Assembly (NCBI GenBank): GCA_002914805.1
Contig: JXTB01000002.1
Coordinates: 135,575-199,574, forward strand
DNA from: Parasponia andersonii
Taxonomy: Eukaryota > Streptophyta > Magnoliopsida > Rosales > Cannabaceae
Reading direction: 5' to 3'
Length of the DNA stretch: 64,000 nt
The translations under genes were made by a program, and so were the position numbers. The first letter of the stretch is position 1. Every line of letters begins with the position of its first letter. Positions 24,901 through 35,740 of the stretch are shown piece by piece. The notes beneath the pieces are model-generated. The model searched no databases. It was given only the letters and a program-made list of their open reading frames with translations, and was not told the origin of the DNA.

Positions 24901-25039
24901 CCAGTGGGGCGCGTGTGTTGGACTCGCCGCCGTGTCTTGGCCGATCGGTTGGGTTGTCAAGTGCATGCCTGTGCCGAAAAAACCAGTTTTCAGCTACCTC
25001 AAAGCTATAACACACATAAAGCTACAATTTTGGAAGTAG
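21956..25039 (+). CDS. Autoinhibited Ca2+-transporting P-type ATPase (P2B, ACA12/13-like), intronless
   Basis: The 1027-residue protein is a complete P2B ATPase that would export Ca2+ from the cytosol using ATP. Visible in order: a basic/hydrophobic N-terminal segment (about 25-48, KQKWHSAFVTIYCSRALLSF) in the place of the calmodulin-binding autoinhibitory site; TM1 and TM2 (about 153-203); actuator loop TGES (272-275); TM3-TM4 with PEGLP (403-407), Glu404 being a Ca2+ ligand; phosphorylation site DKTGT at Asp446; nucleotide-binding KGAAE (567-571); hinge GDGTNDAP (750-757); TM5-TM10 (about 809-1003), with Asn845 and Asp849 in TM6 as further ligands. The C-terminus is short, as in plant ACAs. 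The absence of introns is typical of the ACA12/13 branch, which works at the plasma membrane. All key residues are present, so it should be functional. Confidence 0.96.
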   Translation: MVSSILHAELGCVELLLGVNPKTLNPNKQKWHSAFVTIYCSRALLSFFKTTSPPKNSSTKIPPSPSYTVVYVKPENGFEIGPTSLIQLTKEKNLDQLREFGGVDGVAKALKTDAGHGIHSDGENIARRRETFGSNTYQKPPTKSFFHFVWEAFKDLTIIILLGCAALSLGFGMKVHGAKEGWIDGLSIFIAVFLVISVSAISNYRQNRQFDKLSKVSNNIQIEAIRDGRRQHISIFEIVVGDLVCLKIGDQVPADGLFVEGHSLHIDESSMTGESDHVEVNHSQNPFLFSGTKVVDGYAQMLVTSVGMNTTWGQMMSQISSDSNEQTPLQARLDKLTSAIGKVGLTVAFLVLVVLFVRYFTGNTEDDNGNKEFNGSKTKTDNIINAAVEIIAAAVTIVVVAIPEGLPLAVTLTLAYSMKRMMFDNAMVRKLSACETMGSATTICTDKTGTLTMNQMKVTNFWLGKESVAESSYSKIAPYVVELFREGIALNTTGSVYRPSLGSEFEISGSPTEKAILSWAVMELKMDMEEVKESCSILHVEAFNSQKKRSGVLMTRKADNTIWVHWKGAAEMILAMCSSYYDASGINKDLDENQKMEFEKIIQGMAASSLRCIAFAHKQVETTELEDSAGHEKLQDDGLILLGLVGIKDPCRPGVKKAVEACQYAGVNIKMITGDNVFTAKAIATECGILRSNQDMSGAVIEGVEFRNYTPEQRMEKVDKICVMARSSPFDKLLMVQCLKQKGHVVAVTGDGTNDAPALKEADIGLSMGIQGTEVAKESSDIVILDDNFASVATVLRWGRCVYNNIQKFIQFQLTVNVAALVINFVAAISAGEVPLTAVQLLWVNLIMDTLGALALATEKPADELMQNPPVGRTEPLITNIMWRNLLVQAFYQIAVLLTLQFRGKAIFNVNDKVKDTLIFNTFVLCQVFNEFNARKLEKRNVFKGIHRNKLFLSIIAMTVVLQVLMVEVLKKFADTERLSWGQWGACVGLAAVSWPIGWVVKCMPVPKKPVFSYLKAITHIKLQFWK

Positions 25040-25079
25040 AATTAGTAGCGAAAAATTTGATTTGGGTTAGTTTGCTGTG

Positions 25080-25091
25080 AAGACGCGTCTT
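25080..25091. promoter_or_regulatory. 12-bp palindrome with ACGCGT core after the Ca2+-ATPase gene
   Basis: AAGACGCGTCTT is a perfect palindrome 40 bases after the stop codon, probably in the 3' UTR. The core matches the CGCG-box of calmodulin-binding CAMTA factors; any role is speculative. Confidence 0.3.
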
Positions 25092-25477
25092 AAATTTTTT
25101 TTTTTTTGATTTGTATTCATTTATTAATTTGGAGCGTTGTAATGTTTTATTTTGAATAATGTTAATTGTGATGTTTTTAAGCACTTAAGATAATCATATT
25201 TCATTACACCATTTAATGATGTACCATTTATTCCCTCAAAAAATAGATTATCTACCTTTTACTAGTTACTACTGAAAATTTACTTGAAATTGGTTTGACA
25301 TAATTTTGTTTTTTTAAAGAAATAATTGATTTTTTCTTTTTTGGAAAGAAAGAAATAATTGATTTTGGCTTAATGTTTGGCTCAAGTACTAATTTTAATC
25401 AAGTAACAATGCATTTGCAAATTTTATATTGTAGTCTATCTTCCAAAGCAACCTTAATATATATATATATATATATA

Positions 25478-25709
25478 GGGCACCAATCCAATTTTTTTTT
25501 TTAACTTATGCATAGGTATCAATTTGTCTAAAGAAAATTTAGCATGTATATTTTTTTATTGTAAAAAGTAAGAGAGAGAGCATTAATAATGCACGTCTTT
25601 TTATGCACTTCATTATAACTATTGGATCACCATCTAATGGTGATCCAACGGCTAAAAAAAAATACCTACTCATAGGTAAAGAAAAAAAATACCTATTAGA
25701 TTGGCAACC
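25478..25709. mobile_element. TA-tract-associated MITE, copy D (best preserved)
   Basis: It starts GGGCACCAATCCAA right after a TA tract (about 25455-25477) and ends TACCTATTAGATTGGCAACC right before another (about 25713-25734). The ends are inverted repeats of about 35 bases including GGTATTTTTTT and a CATAGGTA word. The interior carries AAATTTAGCATGTATATTTTTTT and a nearly perfect internal inverted repeat, TTGGATCACCATCTAATGG / TGATCCAACGG. No coding capacity. Confidence 0.75.
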
Positions 25710-25717
25710 ATATAATA

Positions 25718-25734
<17 letters not shown>

Positions 25735-25749
<15 letters not shown>

Positions 25750-27305
25750 ACTCCAGAACTTATATCGATTTTCCTTTCACTGAAACGGCCGAACGTGATG
25801 TCCACAACATTGCTTTTGTTTTGCTATTTGTTAATTTGATTTTGAAAAATTACAAAACTGTCTCCGAAATTTAGATTGAATGTCGATTTATCCTCTGGCT
25901 TGTAGACATTAATATCCTGAAATTGCAAATATATATATATATATATATATATCTTGAAGTATGTGTTTTATGCAATTTAAGTTCTAAAGTTTAAAACCTG
26001 AAAAATAATATTTTAAGATTATGAACTTTTGAAACTTAATACCGGAGTGGATTTTTGAATAATTTTAATTAATAAAAGACAATAATATCCTTAAAATTAT
26101 GGAGAATAATAAAAATTAATGTAGTTTTAATAGAAATTATTTTTTCGTTATTAAAATTGGCCAAAAAATCAGTCCAAAGCATTAATTTTTATAAATTCTT
26201 AATCTTAAAGTACTATTTTGCATAGTCTAAATTTCATAGTTTAAATTACAAAATACTCAAACTTTATGATATTTTTTTTTTTTTTACATTTCACCTAATT
26301 GATAATAAAAAGAAATCAGTAGATTAGTGTAAATTTCACTAGCCTATCTAATTTGATCACATACAAAGACACAAAATTGTGTTTATTCTAAACCTGTAAC
26401 CAAATAGTAACAAAAAAAAGCAAATAATGAAGGAAGTAGATGAAGCAGAAAAATAAAAAGAATAAGAGAAAGTAATAATACTATAAATGTTCTTCTATTA
26501 TAACTAAATACCACCTTCTTGTGTTCTCTTAAAACATTTTTTTTTTCCAAAGAGGATCTTATAATAAAATAATTGAATTTTAAGACTATTTTAAGTGAAT
26601 ACACGTATTTCAAATGTTGTAGCAAAATAATTAGTGCATGTACCAAGCATAAATATAATGTACTTAATATAAAACTCAGTATATAAACTAAATTTAGTAC
26701 ATAACTAAATGGACATGTTCTCGAACCGCACATGCGTGTACTACTGTCATGCGGGCGCACACACGCGAGACCTAAATTAAAAGTTTAAACAAGTAAATTG
26801 ATTTAATAAAATATTTCATCCAAAAGAAAAGAAAATTAAAAGGTTACAAGGGCATATATGATATTTCACTTTATTAGTTTGATCGAAAGTGTCAAAGGTG
26901 AAACTTTTTTTTTCTCCCCTCTTTTGAAAATAAAGGGTTAATTCTTTGTTTTATAAGATTGAGAATAGACAGTGAAATCCGGTTTTCAGCATATAATGGG
27001 ATATTTTTTTGCAAGAAATTTTAATAACAGAAAAACTTAAAAAGTCTCACACATTTTTTGTTATTTATTTTTCTTTTTTGCACTAATTAACAATATATGA
27101 GTACGGACATCTTGGTCGTTTTTGAGAGTTTATTACCAAATTTTGACCAAATTAGACGGAGATACGGACTTTGTATCATTAGTTAATCTAAGAGAGAATT
27201 TTTGTTATTTATGAAAATAAAAGGGATAAGTTGTGTGTATTTTGTATAAAACTCAATGCTAGTCTTCTCATAATATTATGGGCATCCGTATTACCACATA
27301 AGGTG
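25735..27305. other. Non-coding A/T-rich spacer
   Basis: No gene is supported. A TA tract lies at about 25929-25952 and a T run at about 26272-26285. Confidence 0.5.
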
Positions 27306-27986
27306 NNNNNNNNNNNNNNNNNNNNNNNNNNNNNNNNNNNNNNNNNNNNNNNNNNNNNNNNNNNNNNNNNNNNNNNNNNNNNNNNNNNNNNNNNNNNNNN
27401 NNNNNNNNNNNNNNNNNNNNNNNNNNNNNNNNNNNNNNNNNNNNNNNNNNNNNNNNNNNNNNNNNNNNNNNNNNNNNNNNNNNNNNNNNNNNNNNNNNNN
27501 NNNNNNNNNNNNNNNNNNNNNNNNNNNNNNNNNNNNNNNNNNNNNNNNNNNNNNNNNNNNNNNNNNNNNNNNNNNNNNNNNNNNNNNNNNNNNNNNNNNN
27601 NNNNNNNNNNNNNNNNNNNNNNNNNNNNNNNNNNNNNNNNNNNNNNNNNNNNNNNNNNNNNNNNNNNNNNNNNNNNNNNNNNNNNNNNNNNNNNNNNNNN
27701 NNNNNNNNNNNNNNNNNNNNNNNNNNNNNNNNNNNNNNNNNNNNNNNNNNNNNNNNNNNNNNNNNNNNNNNNNNNNNNNNNNNNNNNNNNNNNNNNNNNN
27801 NNNNNNNNNNNNNNNNNNNNNNNNNNNNNNNNNNNNNNNNNNNNNNNNNNNNNNNNNNNNNNNNNNNNNNNNNNNNNNNNNNNNNNNNNNNNNNNNNNNN
27901 NNNNNNNNNNNNNNNNNNNNNNNNNNNNNNNNNNNNNNNNNNNNNNNNNNNNNNNNNNNNNNNNNNNNNNNNNNNNNNNNNNNNNN
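27306..27986. other. Assembly gap (681 N)
   Basis: Every base is N. Long open frames that cross it are artefacts of the gap. Confidence 1.
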
Positions 27987-30104
27987 ACAGGAATTGCAAT
28001 TCAATCGCCCCATTTATGTAATCAGTTTTCCATTCTTTTAAAATATCTAAAAAAATGACTTTACTCTTTTTACCCTAAAGAACAAATCTTGTCTTTTAGT
28101 TCAGGAGTTATTTAGTTCATGCGGTGTCTTTTTATATGAATTTTTATATGAAGTAGATGAAATAAAAGTTCACTATTTGTTAAGAAATTAAAATTTCAAT
28201 CTTATTCGTTCTTATTTTGAAGATAACAAATATTTGATTTAATAATTTGATTTACTCGCTCTTATTTTGTGTAGGTTTAACTATACAAAATATAAAATAT
28301 AATAAAATTTTACCTGAACTTAGTCTGACTTGATTTTTTATAATATCATTTTTATATCTTATATTTTAATATTTAGTTCGAATTATACTTTATATTTTAG
28401 TTATTATCAATTTTAATCCTTAAATTTAATATTTATTATAAATTTATATCTTAACATTCATTTAAAACAATTAATTTATTCATATCAATTTTTATATGAT
28501 TTATTTTTAATTTTTTAAACGATATTTTGGTAAATTGATTGTTCTAAATTAGTATCAGTGTATTTGTAACAAATTTTAAATTTAAAAATTAATATTGATA
28601 AATATTATAATATATTTAATTAATTTAGTAAAATGTAAACGTTGATTTTGATCTCGTATCAAACTATATAAATTTTAGATGCAAATCACCGTAGTACATA
28701 CTTTTTTTTGTAAGGCCAAGAGTCTTATCTCCAGAGCTTTCGTTGAAAAACAAAATTAAAATTCCAGAACTTACACTGAATTTACTTTTCATCCAAGGCG
28801 GCGACGTCAACGTACATTATCGTTAATGCGCACCTGCTGTTTTGGACACTTTAGAGAACTTTAAGGAAGTCTCACATGGATGGGGAAGTACTGCATGTTT
28901 ATTTATTTTTTTTATTTTTGATAAGAAGTGAAAAATATTTGAGAGTTATGGTTTTGGTTCCATATGTAGAACAGACATGAGAATAGAATAGAAGAGTTCG
29001 TACGTTCTTTTTTTTTTTTTAAATTAATTAATTGAGAGAGAGCTGTGTATAATCTAACAGATCTGGTGATGTGGCAGCTATATTATGATTTTTTACCTAT
29101 TAATTTATTTTTATGTAAAATTAAAAATATTATAAATAAATTTTTTCTCTTTCTTTTCCCTTTCTTCCCCTTTCATGCTTAATTGTCTTTGCAACCCCTT
29201 CCTCATTTTCTCAGTTCCATAGCCACTGCCAAACCAAACCCAAAAATCTTAAGGGCTGCTAGAAAAATCAAACCATATGATATAATTTAAAAATGAATTA
29301 AAACTAATTCAAAATTTTAGGCAATGTCTACAACTAGGACTGACTTTTGTGCTCTAATGGTAAGGTGCTGGCCTTAAGGTATCCAATATCCATTTGGGAA
29401 TCCATTGTTGTCAATGAAAATCCATAATTTCATTGGATTTGAACTGAACAAAATCCATAGTTCCCTAAAACAATCCCTTGATTTATAAATATTTGTTTAA
29501 TCTGATATTGATTTGTGAGCTTTTTCTTTTTTTTTTTTTTTTTTTTTCACATGTATCCCTTAGCACGTTATTTCTCAGATCCTTGAACAAGTTTCAAAAA
29601 AATGTTTTTTTTTTGGAACGGATGAATAATTTGTTTTAATTATTAAAGAGATACTCTGCCAGTTTTATTATAGCCAAGAACCCAGCATTTTATCGGCTAG
29701 TAATTAGTTGTCATATTTGAATTGATATAGGCAACAACTATGAGTAAATATATATGAAATCGTGTATATAAAAATCAAATAACAGAAGGTAACTTTATAA
29801 GTTTTCTCCTAAATAACATCTCTTTGGATTAGCAGATCTTTTTAATCTGTTGCATAAATCCCTATTCATCTTCTTTCCCCAAATCGTTAAGCAAAAAAGA
29901 ACAAAAGAAGGAAACAGAAATAAAAAAGACGAAATTTTAAAAAAACGAGGACTCAAAAGGAAGAATAATGGTTGGATTGGAATGCCTCCACCATTGGCCG
30001 TGGAAGAGTAAGTCTGAAAGGGGGAAAGGCTTGAGGGAAGAGATAAAAAATAACACTTACCACAATTTCAGCAATAGCAACTAATAGTGATCATATAACC
30101 ATTC
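27987..30104. other. Non-coding A/T-rich spacer
   Basis: No gene is supported. A tRNA-like or SINE-like word pair occurs near 29349-29380 but lacks a second promoter box. A T run lies at about 29528-29547. Confidence 0.5.
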
Positions 30105-30390
30105 TTAACACAATTCAAGTTGCAAATCAGGAGGATATTGTGGTGATTATGGACTCTCTTATGCAACCTCTAATACAATTAGAGGAACCACCCACTCAAG
30201 TTGAGATATTGCCATCAATGATTGCAGACACACCTCAACAGCCTCAAATAAAAGTACTAATAAAAGGATTTACCAAAGAAATGAGAAATACAATTTCTGA
30301 TGATTATGTAGTCGATCTTCGTGAACATGAGTTTGATATAAGATTGAAAGACGATCCATCTATCCTCTTTTAGTCAATTATGTCAATTTT
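30105..30390 (+). pseudogene. Copia polyprotein scrap (integrase-RT linker)
   Basis: The frame at 30140-30373 contains TISDDYVVDLREHEFDI followed by DDPSILFSQ-like residues. This is the signature just upstream of reverse transcriptase in many plant copia polyproteins (ISDDYVVYLQE type). Nothing else of the element is recognisable nearby, so it is a short relic. Confidence 0.65.
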
Positions 30391-31181
30391 CTCATTTAGA
30401 GTAGTGAAAAACACATGGGAACTTTTAATTATGATAATTCTTTAAATACAATATATATATATATATAGAGAGAGAGAGCGAAAATTTATGATCTCTTGTG
30501 TGATAAATCATCTTTCAAAAAAATACACAAATATTTAACGTATATAAGTAGTTTTTTTTTTTTTTTTTAAATCACAATCAATCATAGCGTATAATTCTAG
30601 CAAAAAAGATCAAAGCTCCGTATAGTAAAAGACAAAAAGCTTTTCTGAAAAGGGAAAAGCAGAATGAAAAGCAGAATAGACCCAACTTAAAAGTGGTAAG
30701 TGGTGTCGTTTTTTTTCCTTCCTTTGTTGAAAGTTGTGAGGGGTGTTAACTATCTAAAGGAATTTCAATCTTGTGTAAATTAAAGGTGCACATAAGCTCA
30801 ATGGACAAATATCTTCAATATTTTCAAGGAGAAAAATGCGATTTTGTCTTGATCCATCAATAATGTAAAGTAAGTCCACTTATATTTTAGCTCCAAAATG
30901 GCACCATAACATAGCTTTGAAAAGCCATTTTTCTAACAAAAATATGAATTTATATCAATTGATCGGACTGTAATCAATTTCTTCAATTTAGGAATAATAA
31001 ATAAGGAAATCACTCTCGGCTATGTATGTTTAATTACCTATAAAATAAATGAGTAAAAAGAAAATATAAAATAATGATAGAGGAAAACTAGGATTCTCTT
31101 GACATGTACTTAACCAATTGGTAAGTAAACACATGAAATAAAAAATATCTTTCCCTTTCATCTCTACTATACATTAGTACG
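30391..31181. other. Non-coding spacer
   Basis: A TA tract followed by a GA run lies at about 30452-30478. No gene is seen. Confidence 0.5.
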
Positions 31182-32042
31182 TATTAGGAAAAATCCTAAA
31201 ATCACTAAAGTATGGACCTGAAGACTTGCCACTGAGCACGAGGAGAGACCCCACTTCCCTCGAGACTCGAAGAGTCAACGCTAGGCCTCGAGAGGAGTAA
31301 TCTCCGCAAGCCCAACCTCATGGCCTAGAGGACCGCCCTTGAGGCTGAACTACCTAAGTCTCGGGATACTCCTCAATGTCCGAGAGTACCTTGAAGTTTG
31401 GTTCATACCCCCATTTATCCGAATAAGGGCCTAAGACTACTCCAAATCCCATGAATTATCGGTTATCATTATACTGATCTTTTGACAACTACTTGTATTC
31501 CTTAGTCTAGAGTGTATTATGTCAGAAAATAGGCCTTAACTAAAATGCTACAGTACCAAAGGTCTTATCACATTAAATGTGACTCCTTCAGCCTAGATCA
31601 AGGACTAGGATAGTTGTTAGACTCTTTCCTTTCCCATGTTGATCTAACAACTCTAGTGCACTCCATATTGCCTATTTAAGGCCATTAACGTCTACATTGA
31701 AAGTAAGTTAAAACTAATGATTGAAACTCTACATCTTTTTCTCTTTATTTAAATTCTCTTATTAATAACTTTCCACCAGAGACTTTCTCTCACTAAAACT
31801 CCATTTATTAACTTAAACTTCAGAATTCATTTAGTAGTACCACGCCAATGCCTAGTACCTTTCTATTACTACCTTAGAATCTCGAGACAAGGAAAGAGAG
31901 GAAATCACCTCATGCTCTCAGGCTCAAACCTAGCCTAAAGAGAAAGAGTTTAGGCTCAGCTTTTAATAACGACCAATGGCTAATTTTGCTCTTATAGTCT
32001 CTCCTATACTCCATGCTATAGAGACGAAATTTTGCATTAACA
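31182..32042. repeat. Solo-LTR-like block
   Basis: The segment is more G/C-rich than its surroundings and contains a CTATTTAAGG TATA-like word at about 31671. It starts TATTAGGAAAAATCC and ends GCATTAACA, resembling a decayed TG..CA LTR pair. The flanking five bases are GTACG and GTATA, a weak match for a target duplication. No primer site or coding sequence adjoins it. A solo LTR is the simplest reading; a TRIM or other repeat is possible. Confidence 0.4.
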
Positions 32043-32894
32043 GTATACATGCCATCAATGTGGAGGCATCAATTTATTTGATTTTACATAAGGATGACAA
32101 TGTAAATCAATAGTTATAATCACCTTAAACCATTATGGCTTAATTTCTCAGCTATATACAATTAGATCATAGTTTATCGATTGCCTCTCAATTCAATTTG
32201 TAATATTATTTGGGTTTTTACACCTAGTTGATCAACTAATGTGGCTGCATTGACAAAAGGCTCATATTCATAAATTTTATAAAATATAACTATGAACTTT
32301 GGTCAAAATATTATTTCTTCTTGTTCTCATCCGAGATCTAGTTTTCCAATCGTAATCAAATTTTTGAAAGTATGGTTTTTGTTTCTTGTTTTATTGTATT
32401 TCTTCGTGATCGAAACTATTCGACAAGGATTGAACTTTTACTCGGTGGTGGGGATTCAAAGGCAATTTTGGGTATTCAAATTTACATTAAAAATTTGATT
32501 TTTCTTATAAATGAGATAATTTGTTGCATATTTCCCTATGAACTTTAGTCAAAATATTTTTGACCCTTGCAATGCCATCCTTTCGAACTTCATATCTAAA
32601 ATGTTGCTATTTGATTATCATTAATCAAAATAGAAAACTTCAAATTATATCGTAAGCATAAGAATTATAATTTCAAACTCCTCAAAGATAAGAGACAAAA
32701 AATAAATCACAAACATAATTAAAAACAAATATGTGGATCACTTTAATTCTTCAAGAGAAACAAATAACAAGGACCACTAATAATCTATTGCCTTCAACAC
32801 TTACTCCTAACTATCTCTTTGGCGAGATAAACTACATAAGGCCAACACTAATTGAGATCCATGTCCATGCAAAAGAAAAGAAAACAAAAATTGG
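32043..32894. other. Non-coding spacer
   Basis: A 68-codon open frame at 32292-32498 has no recognised motif and no support. Nothing else is seen. Confidence 0.45.
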
Positions 32895-33483
32895 CTTCTA
32901 AACAGATCTAAATCTAAGAAGAAATCTTAGACTTAAGATCTAGACTGGACTAGAATCCATACAAAATATAGTACTACAAGCTAGATCTAAATATGTAAAT
33001 ATTAAAAATGAACAAGAAAAAAGAACATGGAGGAAGAAAAAGAGGGTGAGGAAAAGAAGGTAGAGAAGAAGTAGGGAAGAACTCTTTTTCAACCTCAAAG
33101 TGGTACTGTGTTGACTTTCTTGTTGGGAGAAAATGCAAGCAGAGAAAGTGAAAAGAGATAGGGTTCTGAGGAGAGAATGTAGTATTATATGAACCTTGTT
33201 TCTATTTATACTAAATTACCTATTTTGTTAAAATCTCTTCCCAAGTCCGCTGTCGTTTATCGTTATTGCCTATTCAAACACCTCAATTTGTTCTTCTATT
33301 TACTTGATTTTTTTTTCCCGTTAATCTAGTGAATATATCCTAATTTATGTCTAGTGTACCTTATCTTTATCATGTAAGTCCAATACAAAGGGAGATTAAA
33401 TATGACTTGAGTGTTAGATGGGGCCACAACTAAACAAGATGATCGAGATCATTTAAGCTCAAGTTGTGAATCCGTTACTCTTT
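32895..33483 (+). repeat. Direct duplication, copy 1 (ends at a single N)
   Basis: These 589 bases are repeated at 33485-34074 with about eight differences. The copies are separated by exactly one N at 33484. Copy 1 stops where copy 2 enters a TA microsatellite, which suggests a contig end rather than a genomic tandem repeat. Confidence 0.9.
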
Positions 33484-33484
33484 N

Positions 33485-34074
33485 CTTCTAAACAGATCTA
33501 AATCTAAGAAGAAATCTTAGACTTAAGATCTAGACTGGACTAGAATCCATACAAAATATAGTACTACAAGCTAGATCTAGATATGTAAATATTAAAAATG
33601 AACAAGAAAAAAGAAGCATGGAGGAAGAAAAAGAGGGTGAGGAAAAGAAGGTAGAGAAGAAGTAGGGAAGAACTCTTTTTCAACCTCAAAGTGGTACGGT
33701 GTTGGCTTTCTTGTTGGGAGAAAATGCAGGCAGAGAAAGTGAAAAGAGCTAGGGTTCTGAGGAGAGAATGTAGTATTATATGAACCTTGTTTCTATTTAT
33801 ACTAAATTACCTATTTTATTAAAATCTCTTCCCAAGTCCGCTGTCGTTTATCGTTATTGCCTATTCAAACACCTCAATTTGTTCTTCTATTTACTTGAAT
33901 TTTTTTTCCCGTTAATCTAGTGAATATATCCTAATTTATGTCTAGTGTACCTTATCTTTATCATGTAAGTCCAATATAAAGGGAGATTAAATATGACTTG
34001 AGTGTTAGATGGGGCCACAACTAAACAAGATGATCGAGATCATTTAAGCTCAAGTTGTGAATCCGTTACTCTTT
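33485..34074 (+). repeat. Direct duplication, copy 2
   Basis: It begins CTTCTAAACAGATC like copy 1 and ends CCGTTACTCTTT, then continues into a TA tract and MITE copy E. It is non-coding. Confidence 0.9.
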
Positions 34075-34087
34075 ATATATATATATA

Positions 34088-34170
34088 GGTTACCAATCCA
34101 ATAGGTATTTTTTTTTACCTATGGGTAAGTATCAATTTAGCCAATAAAAATCAATTTGCCCATATATGTA
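34088..34170. mobile_element. TA-tract-associated MITE, copy E (left end only)
   Basis: GGTTACCAATCCAATAGGTA follows a TA tract (34074-34086), then TTTACCTATGGGTAAGTATC as in the left arm of copy D. The rest of the element is not recognisable. Confidence 0.6.
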
Positions 34171-35039
34171 TATCACATATAAAAAAACAAACAAAGCACT
34201 GAAATTTTAATAGAATAACAAAATAACAAAATAATACTAAAATAATAGGACATTCAAATAACTAGGAGGAACCGAGACTTGTATTTCACACAATCTCTTC
34301 AAAACATATTCACCTCCTCTTAGTTAGTGCATGTTTGAGGTCGTTAGGTATTTGTCTACTATAATACAATAATTGATGAGCGGTGATTATCGCACTACAA
34401 GCACTACTCTAGCGAATTTAAAGAAAATGCTTAAACTCTATCACATTGAGGCCTATACTTTAAAGAACTTTGTGAAAAAAAGAAAGACAAGAGAAAGACT
34501 TATTCTGAGCGTGTCTTTTTGAAAGAAAGAAGAGTCAATTTATACGTTTTATATGATAGTGGTTACAAATTTAGAATTAACTAAGATTTAATTTCAAATA
34601 AAATGTTTTACACAAAATATTTAAGCGTTTAAAAATTGATCTATTTTCTAAACAATTTTAATCTAAACTAGATTAAATTTTGTAACTCACCAAAAATAAT
34701 TTACACAAAAATATTTAAGCATGAAATTGATATGTTTTCCTAAATAAATTTAATCTATACTAGGTTAAATTTTGTAAGTCTAAAATAAATTTGGCAATTT
34801 CATATTTGGTTTGGCAAATTCATTTTTCTAATATCTTTTATGTAACTTTTTTTTTTTACCGGGTGCTACTCCATGCTTCTGGTACATTGTAATAAAATAT
34901 CTCAAATAAATGTATACATTTAATAAAAATTTATCATAAATTGAAAATCGATTATAGATTGGCAATTCATCTATTGAGTTTTAATTACTGAAAAATAAAA
35001 ATATAATTATAAAAATACATATTATCATCATTAACTCGT
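34171..35039. other. Non-coding spacer
   Basis: No gene is seen. A CACTACAAGCAC word at about 34392 resembles the terminal sequence of CACTA transposons and may belong with the repeat field that follows. Confidence 0.4.
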
Positions 35040-35740
35040 GACTATCACAAAGTATGTAATTCTAAGTCACAAATTATTTGATTGTAGGTCATATACACTG
35101 ATCACAGACTTTAAAACAATACTAATCATATATGGCTTCTAGAATGACTTCTTAGTCTATGATTAGTTGTATATAAAGAGATCAAATTCTTACAAGTTTA
35201 CCTATTATGCATATGTTATTGTTGTCCCACCTATCATTGTAATTTAGGATAATAATAACATTACTCATGTCTGCAAAAACAAAAATATGGATCTAAGTTT
35301 AGCTAACAAATTATGTGATAACATCTCACAATGTTAATTTATGATGTAAAAAAAATTGTGATCATAAGTACTCTCACACTTGTGATAAACAATCATAAAG
35401 TTTTGATTACTTTCAAATACGAAGTTATCAATAATGAAAAATAAACTCAGATAAGATGTCACAAAAGTTATTCACACAATTGTGATATCTTTTGATCATA
35501 CGAAAGTCTCATAAATCAAGATATTAAAATAGAATGACACACTGTGATAATCTGTCACAAAATATTAGCAGCCAATCAAATATATATATTAATACTATCA
35601 CCGATCTATTTGTGTGTCCCATTATCAAATATTTGTTTGACACATATCTAGAAGGAAAAAAAATACTTTTATCCACTACACTCAGTATTTTGACATATTG
35701 TCACATAAATTTTGATAGCAAGTGACACAAATTGTGACTT
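35040..35740. repeat. Field of TGTGAC/GTCACA motifs in both orientations
   Basis: At least ten copies of a GTCACAAA / TTGTGAT-type word occur in about 700 bases, in both orientations. Examples lie near 35045, 35066, 35102, 35312, 35355, 35384, 35455, 35480, 35540, 35560, 35697 and 35722. Several are paired as short palindromes such as GACACAAATTGTGAC. This layout matches subterminal repeats that bind transposase in plant CACTA and related DNA transposons. No transposase is encoded. Confidence 0.5.

Noticed and set aside
26383..26760. 125-codon minus-strand frame
   Set aside because: Hydrophobic, A/T-driven composition with no motif; likely chance.
27231..28058. Long open frames across the N run
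   Set aside because: They are made of undetermined codons; the flanking residues show no homology.
29349..29380. tRNA-like or SINE-like text (GCTCTAATGGTAAGGTGCTGG)
   Set aside because: It resembles a box A and D-arm, but no box B (GGTTCGAATCC) or cloverleaf follows, and no SINE tail is visible.
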